Shown: one piece after another, positions 24,292 to 35,241 of the stretch
How positions within the stretch are numbered: position 1 is the first letter of the stretch
Layout: every line of letters begins with the position of its first letter
The notes under the pieces: model-generated
The model's input: the letters and a program-made list of their open reading frames with translations, nothing else
Told to the model about the DNA's origin: nothing
Database searches by the model: none
NCBI RefSeq assembly: GCF_000003605.2
Contig: NW_003105104.1
Location: forward strand, 262,940-326,939
Direction of reading: 5' to 3'
From: Saccoglossus kowalevskii
Lineage: Eukaryota; Hemichordata; Enteropneusta; Harrimaniidae
Length of the DNA: 64,000 bases
Position numbers and translations under genes: made by a program

Positions 24292-26103
24292 CATAAATTC
24301 ACATAAATCCGTCCCACATAAATAAAATGGTTCATGTTGCTTCCCTATTGTTAGGAGTGTATTTACTTTTTTTAAGTTCGTCAAGATAATGGGATACATA
24401 GAAATAATGTGAACAGCAACATGGCAGTATTGTAATTCCATAACACATTTGCTTTCTAGATTGATTACAAAAAAAAAGACAGATTTAAAGAATCACCTCA
24501 CATGTTTCCCCGGTCAGTTTTCTTGCAATAGATGACACAAAACTAAACTATTTATTAATCATAATAATCTGCAGTGTTTACATAAATTATAGTTTCTTAG
24601 CTAATGTCATAGTGTCTGACACAAGTTGTTCCTAATCCCTTGTATCTTTCCATGGCTTCTCTAAATAAGAACCTACTACTTTAGTAATGTCATACTAGCT
24701 GTAGCACCCATGCAACTAGACACAAATTAATATTTAAATTGTTACAAATTTGTGTTAGTATCTTCTGTTTCCATGTACTAGGAAAGTACACTATTTCCAA
24801 CTGGTGAAAAAAAATGTGCTGCACAATCTTTGTATATACAAGGTATATCAGTCATAACACCAATTTATTATGCTCGTGTAGCCTTAACACTGACCTCCAG
24901 TGTCGCTGTTAAATACCTGACATTTAAAATAGTTGGATGGCAATTATTTTTCATTTATTGAATATTAACAAACTCCATCGAATGTGTGTTGCCATGGTAA
25001 TCTGTTATTTGGCTATTGCAAGTGTTGTCATGGTAATCTTTCAGTCCTCTATTATTGCTTGAGGGTGTTTATTTAATTGTCCGTCTGCTGGTAATTTATA
25101 GAGAATGTGTTGCTCTTCTGTGTGTTTGATGGTACCTGCTATATCTTGTTACTGTTAATTCAAGCACACATACATTGTATCTAAAAATATCAGAATAATT
25201 AATCAAGGCTGAAAAGTAATGTAGTGAGTGTAATTAATGTATATGGCATGTTGCCAACTTACCAGATAATTTAGTTACAATCTATTAAGGCCGGTTAGAC
25301 CAAATTGAAGATCATATCCCATCTTGTTCGTGTTTTTCATTATCGCAGCTTATGCATGAAGACAGCATGGTGACTATATTGATGGACTGATAGCATATGT
25401 CATCCCAAACTGCCCTTGTTGTACTAGTATTTTGCGGTATTCTTTTGATAACCTTGTTACGCATCTTCCCTCCGCTCGTAGTAATTTTTAATTAATAAGC
25501 CGGGAGGCTGATTGGCATTCTGCTGGGGGTCACAAAGAACAATATTGCTAACCATTTTACTTCATGGCACGAGATGAAAAAATCATTCATTTATACGAGT
25601 TTTTCAATGTGAAGTTCTTTCCCATAATGCATTGCACATGCCAAATGATGTACACGATGAATTTTGACACAAATTTTCTTTGCATAAATCTGGCTCATTA
25701 TAGTCTCTAGCCAAAATCTAATTGGGGGAAAAAAAGGTGTTGATTAATTAATATTAATATGATTATTGTTGCTGCACTGAACATGAGCTGGCCTCGAATT
25801 ATTTGAAATGGTTGTTGAGGGTTGCTTATGTGAATTTGAGTGTAAGTAATGAATGAATTGAGGGGTCAATTAGACATGTTTCAACCTACATCAAAACTGT
25901 TTAAGCCTCCAATTTCAGTGACTGTAAAAATATTTGTTGTGCAGCCGAGAAAGCATTGCTGAAAAGCAGACAATTCATGGACAAGTTTATATTCTTTACA
26001 TAAACCACTTGGTCAGCAAATTTTCTGTTTCAGAAAGAACCTAAAAACAAAACATGCTTTGAAATGGTTTTGCCTGTTCATTGCTGTCATACTTTGTATT
26101 GGA
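24292..26103. other. Probable intron sequence, nothing recognised
   Basis: AT-rich, no structure seen. Confidence 0.5.
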
Positions 26104-26427
26104 CTATTTTCTAGGTGTAGACATTCGGACATTTTTTACCACCTGGCAACCATCACAGTGAAAACAAAGGTTGAAAACTGTACTTTGGGATAGTTGAGAC
26201 TTCCCTGAACAGGGTAACAAGATTACCCCTACATGTACAAGATATATTGATTTGGTTGCTCAGGATTACTTCAAAATTGAGTTTGTGCTTTTTTTCTTGA
26301 CTTTAGCTTTCATCGGCTCTTCAAGCGAGCGAGCAGGTCGCACAGAGCTCATTGAGATACATGGTACAGTGGTGTGCATCTTAGCAACGTAGAACAATTT
26401 GTGATGTAGCTCCGCTCACGAGAATAG
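26104..26427 (+). mobile_element. J-family element, copy 1 (diverged)
   Basis: About 324 bp matching 63,355-63,683 along its length, with shared words GAAAACTGTACTTTGGGAT, CAGGATTACTTCAAA and GTGATGTAGCTCCGC. The ends CTATTTTC and GAGAATAG are short inverted repeats. It has no coding capacity. A non-autonomous DNA element is most likely; a SINE is less likely because I see no A/B-box or poly-A tail. Confidence 0.65.
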
Positions 26428-26881
26428 TTAATCACCTTAATATAACAATAAATGCTATGCATGTCAGTTCTATTCGATTAGTTCAACATCGTGGCAAATA
26501 TGGATGAAAATACATCCATTTTATCCCATCACTCATATCATTTTAATGTCACTTCATTTACCATTTCATACCTACCTAGTTTTAATAATGTTACTATTTT
26601 TAGACCATGTATTAGTTTCATATTGACTGTTATCAACAAGGCATGATGGCTCAAGGTGCTTTACAGACATTTGTCTGCAAGTATTAATCAGTTGAAGTCA
26701 GGAAATTGACATTTCTGTTATAATTGGCTGTTTTATGATGCATTTAGGCAGGGAAATTACATGGGTGGGATATTAGTGTAAAAGTTCCAGCGTACATGTA
26801 CATGTAAACAAAATTTGTAAGGGCATATCATACAACTAGTTGCTGTGTAAGGTACATTCTGAATTGAGCCCTTCTAATTTG

Positions 26882-27497
26882 GAAGCTATAACCATCTAAT
26901 CAAGGCCCTTTATGCCACAAGCTATAATTGTCTAATCAAGGCCCCTTATCTTACAAGCTATAGCGATCTAATATAATCAAGACTATGATGCTGCAAGCTA
27001 TAACCATCTAATCAAGACCCCTTATGCTAAAAGTTATAACCATCTAATCAAGACCCCTTATGTTAAAAGTTAAAACCATCTAGTCAAGACCCCTTATGCT
27101 AAAAGTTAAAACCATCTAATCAAGACCCCTTATGCTACTTGCTACAACCATCCAATCAAGACCCCTTGTGCTAAAAGTTGTAACCATCTTATTAAGACCC
27201 CTTGTGCTAAAAGTTGTAACCATCTTATTAAGACCCCTTATGCGAAAAGCTGTAACCATCTAATCAAGGCCCCTTATCCTACAAGCTGTAACCATCTAAA
27301 CAAGGCCCTTTATGCTACAAGCTATAACCATCTTATCAAGGCCCCTTATCTTACAAGCTATAACCATCTAATCAAGGCCCTTTATGCTACAAGCTATAAC
27401 CATCTTATCAAGGCCCCTTATCCTACAATCTATAACCATTTAATCAAGGCCCTTTATTCTGCATACTATGATGATCTTAAGGTCCCATATGCTATAA
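26882..27497 (+). repeat. 36-bp minisatellite
   Basis: About 16-17 imperfect copies of a 36-bp unit, roughly AAGCTATAACCATCTAATCA followed by AGGCCCCTTATGCTAC. Two sub-types alternate in blocks: AAGACCCC with AAAAGTT (about 27,000-27,250), and AAGGCCC with CAAGCTAT (both flanks). Although 36 is a multiple of three, stops occur in the units. Confidence 0.9.
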
Positions 27498-28596
27498 ACA
27501 AAGATAATATTATGTGAAAAATGGTGACATGTACCTGATTCAAGACCATGTAAGCTGTAAGCCTTTCACCATCTTGAGTCCTTATCATACTACATACTAT
27601 GGCAAAATATGGAAATTAATAAAGAACCCACTCCCAACCAAGGACGCTTATGCTGCATGTTTCTCTATTTTCATGATTAATGTCTTACTCTAGGTTGTCT
27701 CTCAATGATATAAAATAAATTGATATTTTAATAATTAATTTTCAACTCAAAAATTTTTTCAGCTATAAATTAGATAATGCGTATGTCAGAAATTGTATGG
27801 GCATGGTCTGATAGCAGTCAAATTTTTGATTTTTATGTGTTTGTATGTTAGATTATAAAAATTGTTTTTTTTTACATCAAAAATGGCCAAATTACTTTAA
27901 CAAGTGATTGTAGTGCTTTGATGTATTTAGGTCAACTGTAGTAGATTTACCTGACTGTGTTAACAATAATGACACTGCATATTCTGAAATACTCTGCCAA
28001 TTATCAATGGTAATGATGTGAGATTAAAAAGAGTTGTGTCTCTAATTCAAAGGAGGCAGCAAATAGGACCATTATTGTAACTATTGGTAGTAAGTGTTGA
28101 AATAATGGGGTGAGATGAGAATTTACAGGTAAAAAAAACAACAATGCACATTGAATAGAAATACAGCTCAGACATTTCATAGTTAAGAAAAAAACAAAAC
28201 TTTTCTAATTTCCCACTCCAGAACTTCTTCTAATGGTCGACCCATATTGATTGCTTGCATGGACTTCCTAGGCTGTAATTTGTGTATTCTATACTCTATG
28301 GTTCAATGCTCATAAGATCCACTTTAAACAGAAAATAGTACCATATTTAGTGTCATTACTCACAACTTAACCACTTAAGGCAGTACCCATTCAACAATGA
28401 ACCTGCATTCCGATGTAAATAACGCTTTTGCCAAAGAATAAATTGTTTACTGTATTGTATGGGTATTTTGTGTAGCTACCTGAGGTACAACTCATTTGAT
28501 GATAGGATTGGTTGATTTATCAGTATCTGAACTTCCCATGGATGGCCTTATTACTTGGCAACTCAGCATGAGGAATTGAATGTTTTAATGGTCACC
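27498..28596. other. Probable intron sequence, nothing recognised
   Basis: AT-rich, no structure seen. Confidence 0.5.
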
Positions 28597-28770
28597 CAGG
28601 GGTTCTTCCAGACAGGGGAACTGGGTGCAGCGCCCTCATACCCCCCGGCCTTGCGCCCTCTTACAGAACCTGGAACAGTCAGTAGATTATGATCAGTTAT
28701 AATGGATAAAATGTTACTAATGTAACAAATGTTGTGCTGCCTCTCAAATTTATTTTTCTAGAAAAATTCC
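28597..28770. mobile_element. hAT-like MITE with 8-bp flanking duplication
   Basis: Left end CAGGGGTTCTTCCAG; the right side reverse-complements to CAGGAATTTTTCTAG when the next two bases are included. TGGTCACC occurs immediately on both sides (28,589-28,596 and 28,771-28,778). CAGGGG termini with 8-bp duplications are typical of hAT elements. The interior is GC-rich near CAGCGCCCTC and has no coding capacity. Confidence 0.65.
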
Positions 28771-28778
28771 TGGTCACC

Positions 28779-29871
28779 TAATAATAAAATAACATATCAT
28801 TTTAGGAACTTGGAGAGATTTGAAAAATTGAAAGAATAAAAATTATTGAAAATGTATCCAATATTATTCACAAATTTTATTCCAAACATTATCGCCATGC
28901 ATTGTGTTGAAAGAACAGTCTGTCATTGCCATGCATTCATCACTTCCAGTTACAGGAAAAGATTGTAAAGATATTAAATCAAACAGTAATTCATCAAATG
29001 GTGAAATAACAGCTGTGTGTATGTATTGGTGGTGTTGATAACATATTTACTTTTAAAAGTCAATACAAATTTCTATAGCAAAAATACAGATAACGAGTTT
29101 CCTCTGGATGGCAGGTGGTACTTCTATTTAAGTGTTGCACTTTCACATTATATGGCTAATATTACAATAGGCCATATGAATGTCCTCCAAAAGGTCATAC
29201 ATCCTGGTATTTTTGGGGGTAAAAAAACACTACCAATAAGAATTTATCAAATTTTTTGTCTTCAAAAATGTGAACATTTGTCACTGAAGATAAAAATCAG
29301 TTAGACATGACGAAAATGTAATCTCGTTACCTCAATGCTCAAATTAAGACAAGACATTGTGTTCATTGTTCTAATTACACAAGTGATTCATCTTTAGATT
29401 TTCGACTGTAATTCATAGTTGCATCTTCACCTGCAATTTGTCCTTTTCAAGGTGCTGTGTAAAGAAAACTGCCCTCATCCATACTTCTGGATTCATTAAT
29501 ATGGCTCATCACCAAAATCAATAACTTGTCAGACTTGCCACAAACATTAATACAATGTAATTGTTTTATTAAGATTATTAAGTTAATAATTCATTGATAT
29601 TTATAGGTCATTGACAAAAATAATTCCCTTGTGTTAGATAATAAAATGTGCAGATGGTAATTGTGATAAATTATATATTATTCTGCAAGACAAACAGGAA
29701 GTAAGCATAAAGGACGTCAGTTGCACCTTAGCCCAGCCGTAAAAGAATATGTTAATATCCGAAAATACATTCTCTTTGTAATCTTTGGTCGATTATGTCG
29801 GTCTGTGAATTGTACCAGTTAGAAAAACGTATTTCGACAATGTATTAATAAAGTTTTCTTTTACTTTGCAG
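28779..29871. other. Sequence upstream of coding exon 1, ends in its acceptor
   Basis: AT-rich. The last 20 bases form a pyrimidine-rich tract ending in TTTGCAG. Confidence 0.6.
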
Positions 29872-30065
29872 ACTAAGAGAAGATGACGACGGAGGAAGGT
29901 CAGGCGGAGACTGCAGCAGTTGAGGAGAATCGTCCGCCTCCACCTCAACAGCGATCACCAGTTAAAAAGTCACCGGAGCCGAAAAGGGCTCCTTCTAGAC
30001 ATCCAAAGATGCAGTCTGCTAAAATCCTCTTGATGGATTCGACAGAAGTCATGTGTGAAGTTGAG
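29872..30065 (+). CDS. EPB41: EPB41-family coding exon 1: start codon, N-terminal headpiece, first FERM strand
   Basis: The acceptor is a pyrimidine tract ending in TTTGCAG (AG at 29870-29871). Eleven nt of 5'UTR follow, then ATG at 29883 in the context AGAAGATGA. The donor is GAG|GTGAGT at 30066. Sixty-one codons end on a codon boundary. Residues 1-42 are acidic, then proline- and lysine-rich (RPPPPQQRSPVKKSPEPK) and probably unstructured. From residue 47 the sequence KILLMDSTEVMCEVE aligns with the first FERM strand of vertebrate 4.1 (KVSLLDDTVYECVVE). Met43 lies where vertebrate 4.1R uses its downstream start (MHCKVSLL), so two start sites are conceivable. The first ATG is chosen because it is the first in the exon and its frame is open and compositionally protein-like. 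A longer upstream N-terminal extension in an alternative exon cannot be excluded. Confidence 0.88.
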
Positions 30066-30372
30066 GTGAGTGAAAAATGAAATTTGTATGCTTGTTAGTT
30101 TTGATTAAAGTGCCACAGTTGTCGTGTCGCATTATGTTTGATATGGGACCTTATCATACACCTTGTATTGCCCTGCCTCATAACGGTATGGCCCCTCACA
30201 TCAGAGCAATAATTTCCTGTATCACGCCTGGCTCAGCGTGCCAAGCTTTCATTATTTAAAACAAAGTGTGCCATTCTAAATTAGCTTGTGTGTTTGAGAT
30301 CATGCCGTGGTAAAATTGTAATTACACCTACAAGGTGTATGATAAAACTGTTATCCAGTCCATAAAGTATAA

Positions 30373-30559
30373 TACTGTAGAATACTTTATTTTCGCTGAA
30401 GGAATGATTCCGTGAAAATAAAATCCAGCGAATATACTTTTTTTCCTATATTTCACATTAAATTCATCAAAAATCAGTGAAAATAAGTTCCATACAAAAA
30501 CGCCCAAAAAGTCTTTTCAGCGAAAATTAATTCCAGCGAAAATAAAGTATTTCACAGTA
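30373..30559 (+). mobile_element. B-family MITE, copy 2
   Basis: TACTGTAGAATACTTTATTT at the left and AAAGTATTTCACAGTA at the right. It contains GGAATGATTCCGTGAAAATA, CATCAAAAATCAGTGAAAAT and CAGCGAAAATTAATTCCAGC. Good match to copies at 42,892 and 54,260. Confidence 0.85.
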
Positions 30560-30892
30560 GTGAAGTAAACAACATGTGTTAAATAAATTGTTTGTTTACA
30601 TGGAATTGACAACTGTAGCGCTTAAACAATTGAGGGGGGACTTATCCTTATATTTTCACTAAACTTGAATTGACATTTAAGTAACCTCGTTTCCACGTAG
30701 TTGCACTTCCTTATGTTTATTTTTCCATCATTTCGTGGGGGTGAAATTTCATACAAACTTTGAAGAGTATAAGATATTTATTTTTACAAGTTCCTCGTTA
30801 CTAACAGTTGTTTTAAAATGTTACTGTGCAGAATTGCTGAATATGCCCCAATATTATATTTACTATATTTTAAATGCATCTCCCACTGCATG

Positions 30893-30992
30893 CATTATAG
30901 GTCATTAATGACATATTTACAATACACATAGCTATTTACATAAGTGCAAATGCTACTAATAGAGCAAATACTGATTCATACAGTGTTTATTT
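30893..30992 (+). mobile_element. D-family MITE fragment
   Basis: TGCATGCATTATAGG followed by GCTACTAATAGAGCAAATAC, the same right-end words as the copy ending at 56,751. The left end is not recognisable. Confidence 0.4.
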
Positions 30993-31017
30993 ATTAAATT
31001 GCCAACATCTCTCCTTT

Positions 31018-31190
31018 GAGTCAAAGCATATATGCAAGGCAGAATTTGATGCGTCAAAAAGAAAATGTCAACAAATAAGCTTTCTGATTGGTCTTAAATC
31101 GTACGAATCTGCAGTTGAGTCAAAGCATATATGCAAGGCAGAATTGATACGTCAAAAAAGAAAAAACCTGTCAACAAACAGCTGCTCTCT
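31018..31190 (+). repeat. Tandem duplication, period 99 bp
   Basis: GAGTCAAAGCATATATGCAA with the following GGCAGAATT, CGTCAAAAA and TGTCAACAAA occurs at 31,018 and again at 31,117. The second copy is truncated to about 75 bp. Confidence 0.85.
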
Positions 31191-31469
31191 GATATGTCTG
31201 ACTGCCCTGCAAAATAATCTGATATTTTCAGCAGTTTTGGCCTTGAAATTGTATGCCTTTAGAAACTCCGCTAAGCTGTACATGTCGCTGACAATGCCAG
31301 TTGGTAGTCAATTGTGAAAGACATCCATGCACAAGATGTCTCCTTTGTGTATATTGCCTTGGTAAAAATTTATAACTTGAAAAATTACACTCCATAATGA
31401 ATGGAATGAATAATATTTGCTCTATTTGTATTAGGTTGTTACTAAATAGTAGCTCATTTGCTTCCTCAA

Positions 31470-31705
31470 CCTTTTCACCACCGACTGTTTTTGTCCTAAT
31501 TTTTCTGTACTTTTTTCGTATATTCTTCAATATTTCTGGAAATGAATCCTAATTTTGGAGCCAACAGACAAAACTTGAATAAATTTTTAGTTTTTACTCA
31601 CAAATTTTTGCTATTTTTGTCCCAATCTTCTGAAGGAAAGTGCAGACTATAAATGGAACTGTTTTGTGAATTTATGTTGAAAAGAGAGAACTGGTGATGA
31701 AAAGG
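31470..31705 (-). mobile_element. E-family MITE, copy 3 (inverted)
   Basis: CCTTTTCACCACCGACTG at the left and CTGGTGATGAAAAGG at the right, followed by TTAA (31,706-31,709); the left TTAA has become TCAA. The interior is the reverse complement of the 50,244 copy. 236 bp. Confidence 0.8.
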
Positions 31706-32129
31706 TTAAATAATATATGTATTTTTGGTCAAATATGGTGATATTTTAATGACCCAATGAATGCAATTTTTGATTTACGTGTGCTTCTTGTGTAGCTACT
31801 TTATGTGCCTGTCATTTATGGTGTCATTTTTCCTTAGGAATTTGTAATATCCATTGTTTAAAGCATTTTTTTCTTTAAATTTATGCACTTGCATTTAACA
31901 ATCAGTAGCTGTGAATGTCAACAACAAATTTTACAATGTTTTCAAACTGTTGAAGTGGGACATTTATGCTCAGCAATGTTGGGAATTCCCGCTATTTGCA
32001 AATATGAGATTGCACTTTGCATGGATTCTTTTGACTTTCTGACCTCTTGGGTCATGTTGCCAGGGGTAACTGCTTCTCTGCTGTGACTGTTGTTTAGATG
32101 AATTTAATGCAACTTTGATTAGATGATGA

Positions 32130-32470
32130 ATAAATGAACCGAGACCTCGGTGGATAGTTGTGGTCAGGCTGTGTTCTAATACACACTAAGCTTAAAGTTC
32201 ATCCTGTTAGTGTTTTTTTTTCTCTCCAATATTTGTGCTTTGCATTGACCAATTTCTTTCAAACTTGGAATATATACTCAGTATTATAAGACACAGCTTC
32301 AAGGACGAAGTTTTGTCCTTTAACCACATTTGAGGGGTATTGTTCAGCCCCAATTGGAAACTCACTTGTTCCAGTTGATTCACAGACAACTTTGTCTTGA
32401 AACGGGGGCTATGACATTATGTCTTGTTTTTCTCGAGGATAAAGTCTCTGGATGCTTTCGTATTGCGAGT
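32130..32470 (+). repeat. Palindrome-led dispersed-type repeat (candidate)
   Basis: Starts with ACCGAGACCTCGGT and is followed by CAATTTCTTTCAAACTTGGA, wording typical of the F and G repeats here (a short palindrome, then TTCAAACTT..). Only one copy in the window, so the boundaries are guesses. Confidence 0.35.
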
Positions 32471-33461
32471 CATGTCAGAAATGCCAAAATGAATAATTGT
32501 ATATATAATACTAAATTTTTCAAATATAAAATATTTTGTGGCGTGTTTTCACACTCGTTAGTCCACAATACATTCTGGATAGAGTCTTGAAAAATGATCA
32601 GTTTAGCTCAGTCTAGCCATTTCTTAGTCTTTAAGTGTTCATGCATGTTTACTTTGCGAAGAAACTGCTCAAACTCAATAATGTCAGATGTCAGCAGGAA
32701 TCATTTTCTGCTGTTTCAGAGTGTTGTAATGTTTTTATGATAATTGGGTCGCATACATTATCAGCACCCTTGGATGACATACTTTCTGCTTGTGGCTGAT
32801 GTCTTTGCGATAGAAGAATGTTGTTAACATAATTGAATTCGATTAAATTGGAAGTTTCATGTCCCGGTTTGGTTCAAACCTTCATTCGCTTTATTGGCCT
32901 ATGCACATCCCAAAAATGAAATGAATTTCAGAAAAAATCTAGCATATTATTTTGTGGATAGTAACAACTCGGAGTAAACTGAGAGTGAATCTCTGCAGTG
33001 TGATTATGATGATAATGAATCCATATCTAGTAAACCTTTATTCTGGCAGATACAGGACTTTTTTGCAAGTACCCACCAAGAAAGTCCAACTACAGTGACC
33101 CCTTCCTAAATCGCGCCTCGGTAAGTCGCGATTCGGCTAAGTCGCGCGTATTTGGATTGCTCCCAAAATTTCTATTGTGTTTTGACAGCAGTTCTGAAGT
33201 ACAAAGACTAATGTTTCATGGCATACTACTAGTAGTGTTTTTAACTAACCGTTAAAGAGACAACTCAACACCTACTGTCCGTCAATTGCTGCGATGCAAT
33301 GGGCGACAGCGGCCTTACTCAAGGTGTCAACAGGGGTGTCGAGTACGGGGTCGGGTAGTGACCGTACGTGCTTCTCGGCCGGTCCCATTTTGGTATACCT
33401 CCATAAAACTCGCTACAATGAGTTGAATTCATTATCTGATCTCTATTTCTCAACTGAGCAG

Positions 33462-33632
33462 CATGTCTAAGCGAAATCTATCCAGCCCGTTCGTAAACGC
33501 CATAAACTCGCAGCAATCGACCGTGTCAAGAAGAGGTGAAACCAAGTTAAGGGTTGCATGTGATCTAGCAGTGGGTGAGCCCACTATTCGTGGGTGGGTA
33601 AAAAATGAAGAGGGAATTTGTTTTCAAAGTTG
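33462..33632 (+). pseudogene. Transposase remnant, CENP-B-type N-terminal helix-turn-helix
   Basis: ATG at 33,462 opens 56 codons to a TGA. The peptide begins MSKRNLSSPFVNAINSQQST and contains TKLRVACDLAVGEPTIRGWV followed by KNEEGI. The recognition-helix pattern A.DL.VGE.T(I/V)RGW.KN is that of Jerky/Tigger proteins. It ends early by a stop and is part of the transposon at 33,093. Confidence 0.75.
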
Positions 33633-33879
33633 ACCAAGAGGCGGGACTGAACAGAAAAACGTGCGAAATTGTCAGACATTGATGACATCGATAAAGCTGT
33701 TTACGTTTCTTCAAGAGAGGTCTGCCGGAACTCCACTCTGGTCCCATCACCCAATGCAAAGCACACAACTCAGATATGACTACTTTTAATTTGAGGCCAG
33801 TTCAGAGTGGTTCATGTGATGGCAAAGAAGACGCGCTATACACAAAGTCTCAATCCGAGGCGAAGATCGATCTGCAAAC

Positions 33880-34170
33880 ATGAACGCTGTCAGAACGTTT
33901 TCCGAAAAACTGAGAGAAATTATCTATGAAGGTGGTTATTCCGACGAACAAGTTTATAATTGCGATGAAGCTGGTTTATTTTGGAAGCTGTTACCATTGA
34001 AGTCGCAAGCAACAGCAAACGACCCACATGATATCGGACACAAACAAAGTAAACAATGCATCAACGCAATGTTTACAGCAAACATAATCGTGATCTTATT
34101 CGAATACTGCCTGACACATATGATACATCATACAATTTGTAAATATGTTTCTAGTCTTTCAATTAACTAA
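33880..34170 (+). pseudogene. Transposase remnant, DDE domain segment
   Basis: An open stretch reading MNAVRTFSEKLREIIYEGGY then SDEQVYNCDEAGLFWKLLPL and KSQA. It resembles the pogo-family DDE segment EQIYNADETGLFWK.LP. After about 45 codons similarity fades and the frame ends in unrelated AT-rich sequence. It lies in a different frame from the N-terminal remnant. Confidence 0.75.
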
Positions 34171-34489
34171 ACTAAGGGTTTATATGAGCTTTTTATGTTT
34201 TCAATGCATGACCCTCCCCTCTCTTTCACGAGGTCCCTCGGTATGTCGTGGTCCTCGATAAGTCACGGTTTTTGCTTGGATCCCGACACCCGCGACTTAG
34301 CGAGTCCAGTTCTTGGCTTAATGCACCAATCACATGCCATTACTTTCACTGTGTAGCTAGTGCCTTCATGTGTGCAATATTGTGTAAGCACAACAACCTT
34401 ATCTGGCAAATATTCTCCACAAACATGAAATAATTATGTACGCAAAATTTTTACTAAGACAGCTTTTTTTATTAACTTAATTTTTTCAG

Positions 34490-34594
34490 AAAAAATCCAA
34501 AGGACAAGCTCTATTAGATAAAGTCTGTGATAACATGAACCTTATGGAAAAAGATTATTTTGGATTAACTTACCGTGATGCTGCTGATCAGAAG
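34490..34594 (+). CDS. EPB41: EPB41-family coding exon 2: FERM lobe F1
   Basis: The acceptor is TTTTTTCAG (AG at 34488-34489) and the donor is AAG|GTGAGG at 34595. The exon is 105 nt, 35 codons, phase 0 at both ends, residues 62-96. The peptide begins KKSKGQALLDKVCDNMNLME and continues KDYFGLTYRDAADQK. This matches the ubiquitin-like F1 lobe of 4.1 proteins, where KGQ.L.DKVCEHLNLLEKDYFGL is nearly invariant. Because both borders are phase 0, skipping this exon alone would keep frame but remove the F1 core. A G-rich stretch begins 13 bases into the following intron. Confidence 0.95.
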
Positions 34595-35241
34595 GTGAGG
34601 AGTCTGAGGGGGAGGGCAAGGGGGAGGGAGTTGCGGTTTAGATGGTAGGTAGATAGAGTGATGCTGATAAAAAGAGGGGAGAAGGTGCTGAGGGATAGGC
34701 AGACTTGGAGGGGATGGTTTGCAAAATCAAAGTGGTATTTAAAATTTCAAGATTGATATAGTTGGGGTGAGAGGCAACCAAACACTTGTGATCTTGTGAC
34801 CATACTGACGAACATTCAGACAGGAAACACTGTACTCAAACTCGCAGCTATGGCAAATGCTCCCCTCAACTGTAAACAAACAACTCCCTGTTACTCCATG
34901 TTTTCTTAATACCTTTAGAGCATAGGCAGTTTCACCCCATTAGAGTATTTTAGGGGCACCTGGGGTTTTTTAATCAAAAAATGACAAATCTTGTTTGAGA
35001 GTATTACTTTCTTCTTTATCCTGAATTTATGAGATATACTGAAAGCTGTACAAATTGAGAATGTAGAAAATGACTTGTGGATAATTATAATTGAACAGTG
35101 GAATTTAAATGAAACTACCATATTCCAAAGCACTTAAAGAGTCCAGATGTTGATTTATGCATGTAGTGTTAAAAGAAGTCTAAGAGGTGAATTTATTTTA
35201 ATAGTAGTTTTGTAATTTGAATAATTTATTATGCTTTGCAG
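34595..35241 (+). other. EPB41: Intron after coding exon 2 (647 bp), with G-rich 5' end
   Basis: GTGAGG donor to CTTTGCAG acceptor. The first 40 bases are purine- and G-rich, including four G-runs at 34608-34628. The rest is AT-rich with nothing recognisable. Confidence 0.85.
34608..34628 (+). promoter_or_regulatory. Potential intronic G-quadruplex next to a splice donor
   Basis: Four G-runs separated by 1, 3 and 1 bases (GGGGG-A-GGG-CAA-GGGGG-A-GGG) lie 13 bases after the exon 2 donor on the transcribed-sense strand. Such runs fit the G-quadruplex rule and also the intronic G-triplet enhancers that assist donor recognition. Function is inferred only. Confidence 0.45.

Larger units (their letters stand above)
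33093..34309 (+). mobile_element. Degenerate pogo-type (Tigger/Jerky) DNA transposon
   Basis: The left end, after TA, is CAGTGACCCCTTCCTAAATC followed by GCGCCTCGGTAAGTCGCG; the right end carries CGCGACTTAGCGAGTCCAG, its imperfect inverse. CAGT-started ends with TAAGTCGCG subrepeats are pogo/Tigger-like. Inside are an N-terminal helix-turn-helix piece (from 33,462; VACDLAVGEPTIRGWVKNEE), a short FLQERSAGTP segment near 33,705, and a DDE segment (QVYNCDEAGLFWKLLPLKS at about 33,949-34,005), the D-E-(A/T)-G-L-F-W box being typical of the family. The three pieces are in different frames. At 1.2 kb the element is shorter than full-length relatives and lacks the rest of the DDE domain, so it is dead. 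Confidence 0.85.
30066..34489 (+). other. EPB41: Intron after coding exon 1 (4.4 kb)
   Basis: GTGAGT to TTTTTTCAG. It holds a TACTGTA-ended MITE (30,373), a 99-bp-period duplication (31,018), a TTAA-type MITE (31,470), a palindrome-led repeat (32,130) and a broken pogo-type transposon (33,093), each listed separately. In 30,560-31,017, 31,706-32,110 and 32,470-33,090 I see only AT-rich sequence. Confidence 0.85.

Noticed and set aside
26104-26427. SINE interpretation of the J element
   Set aside because: No A/B-box promoter, tRNA-like head or A-rich tail, and the better copy has inverted ends. A DNA element is more likely.
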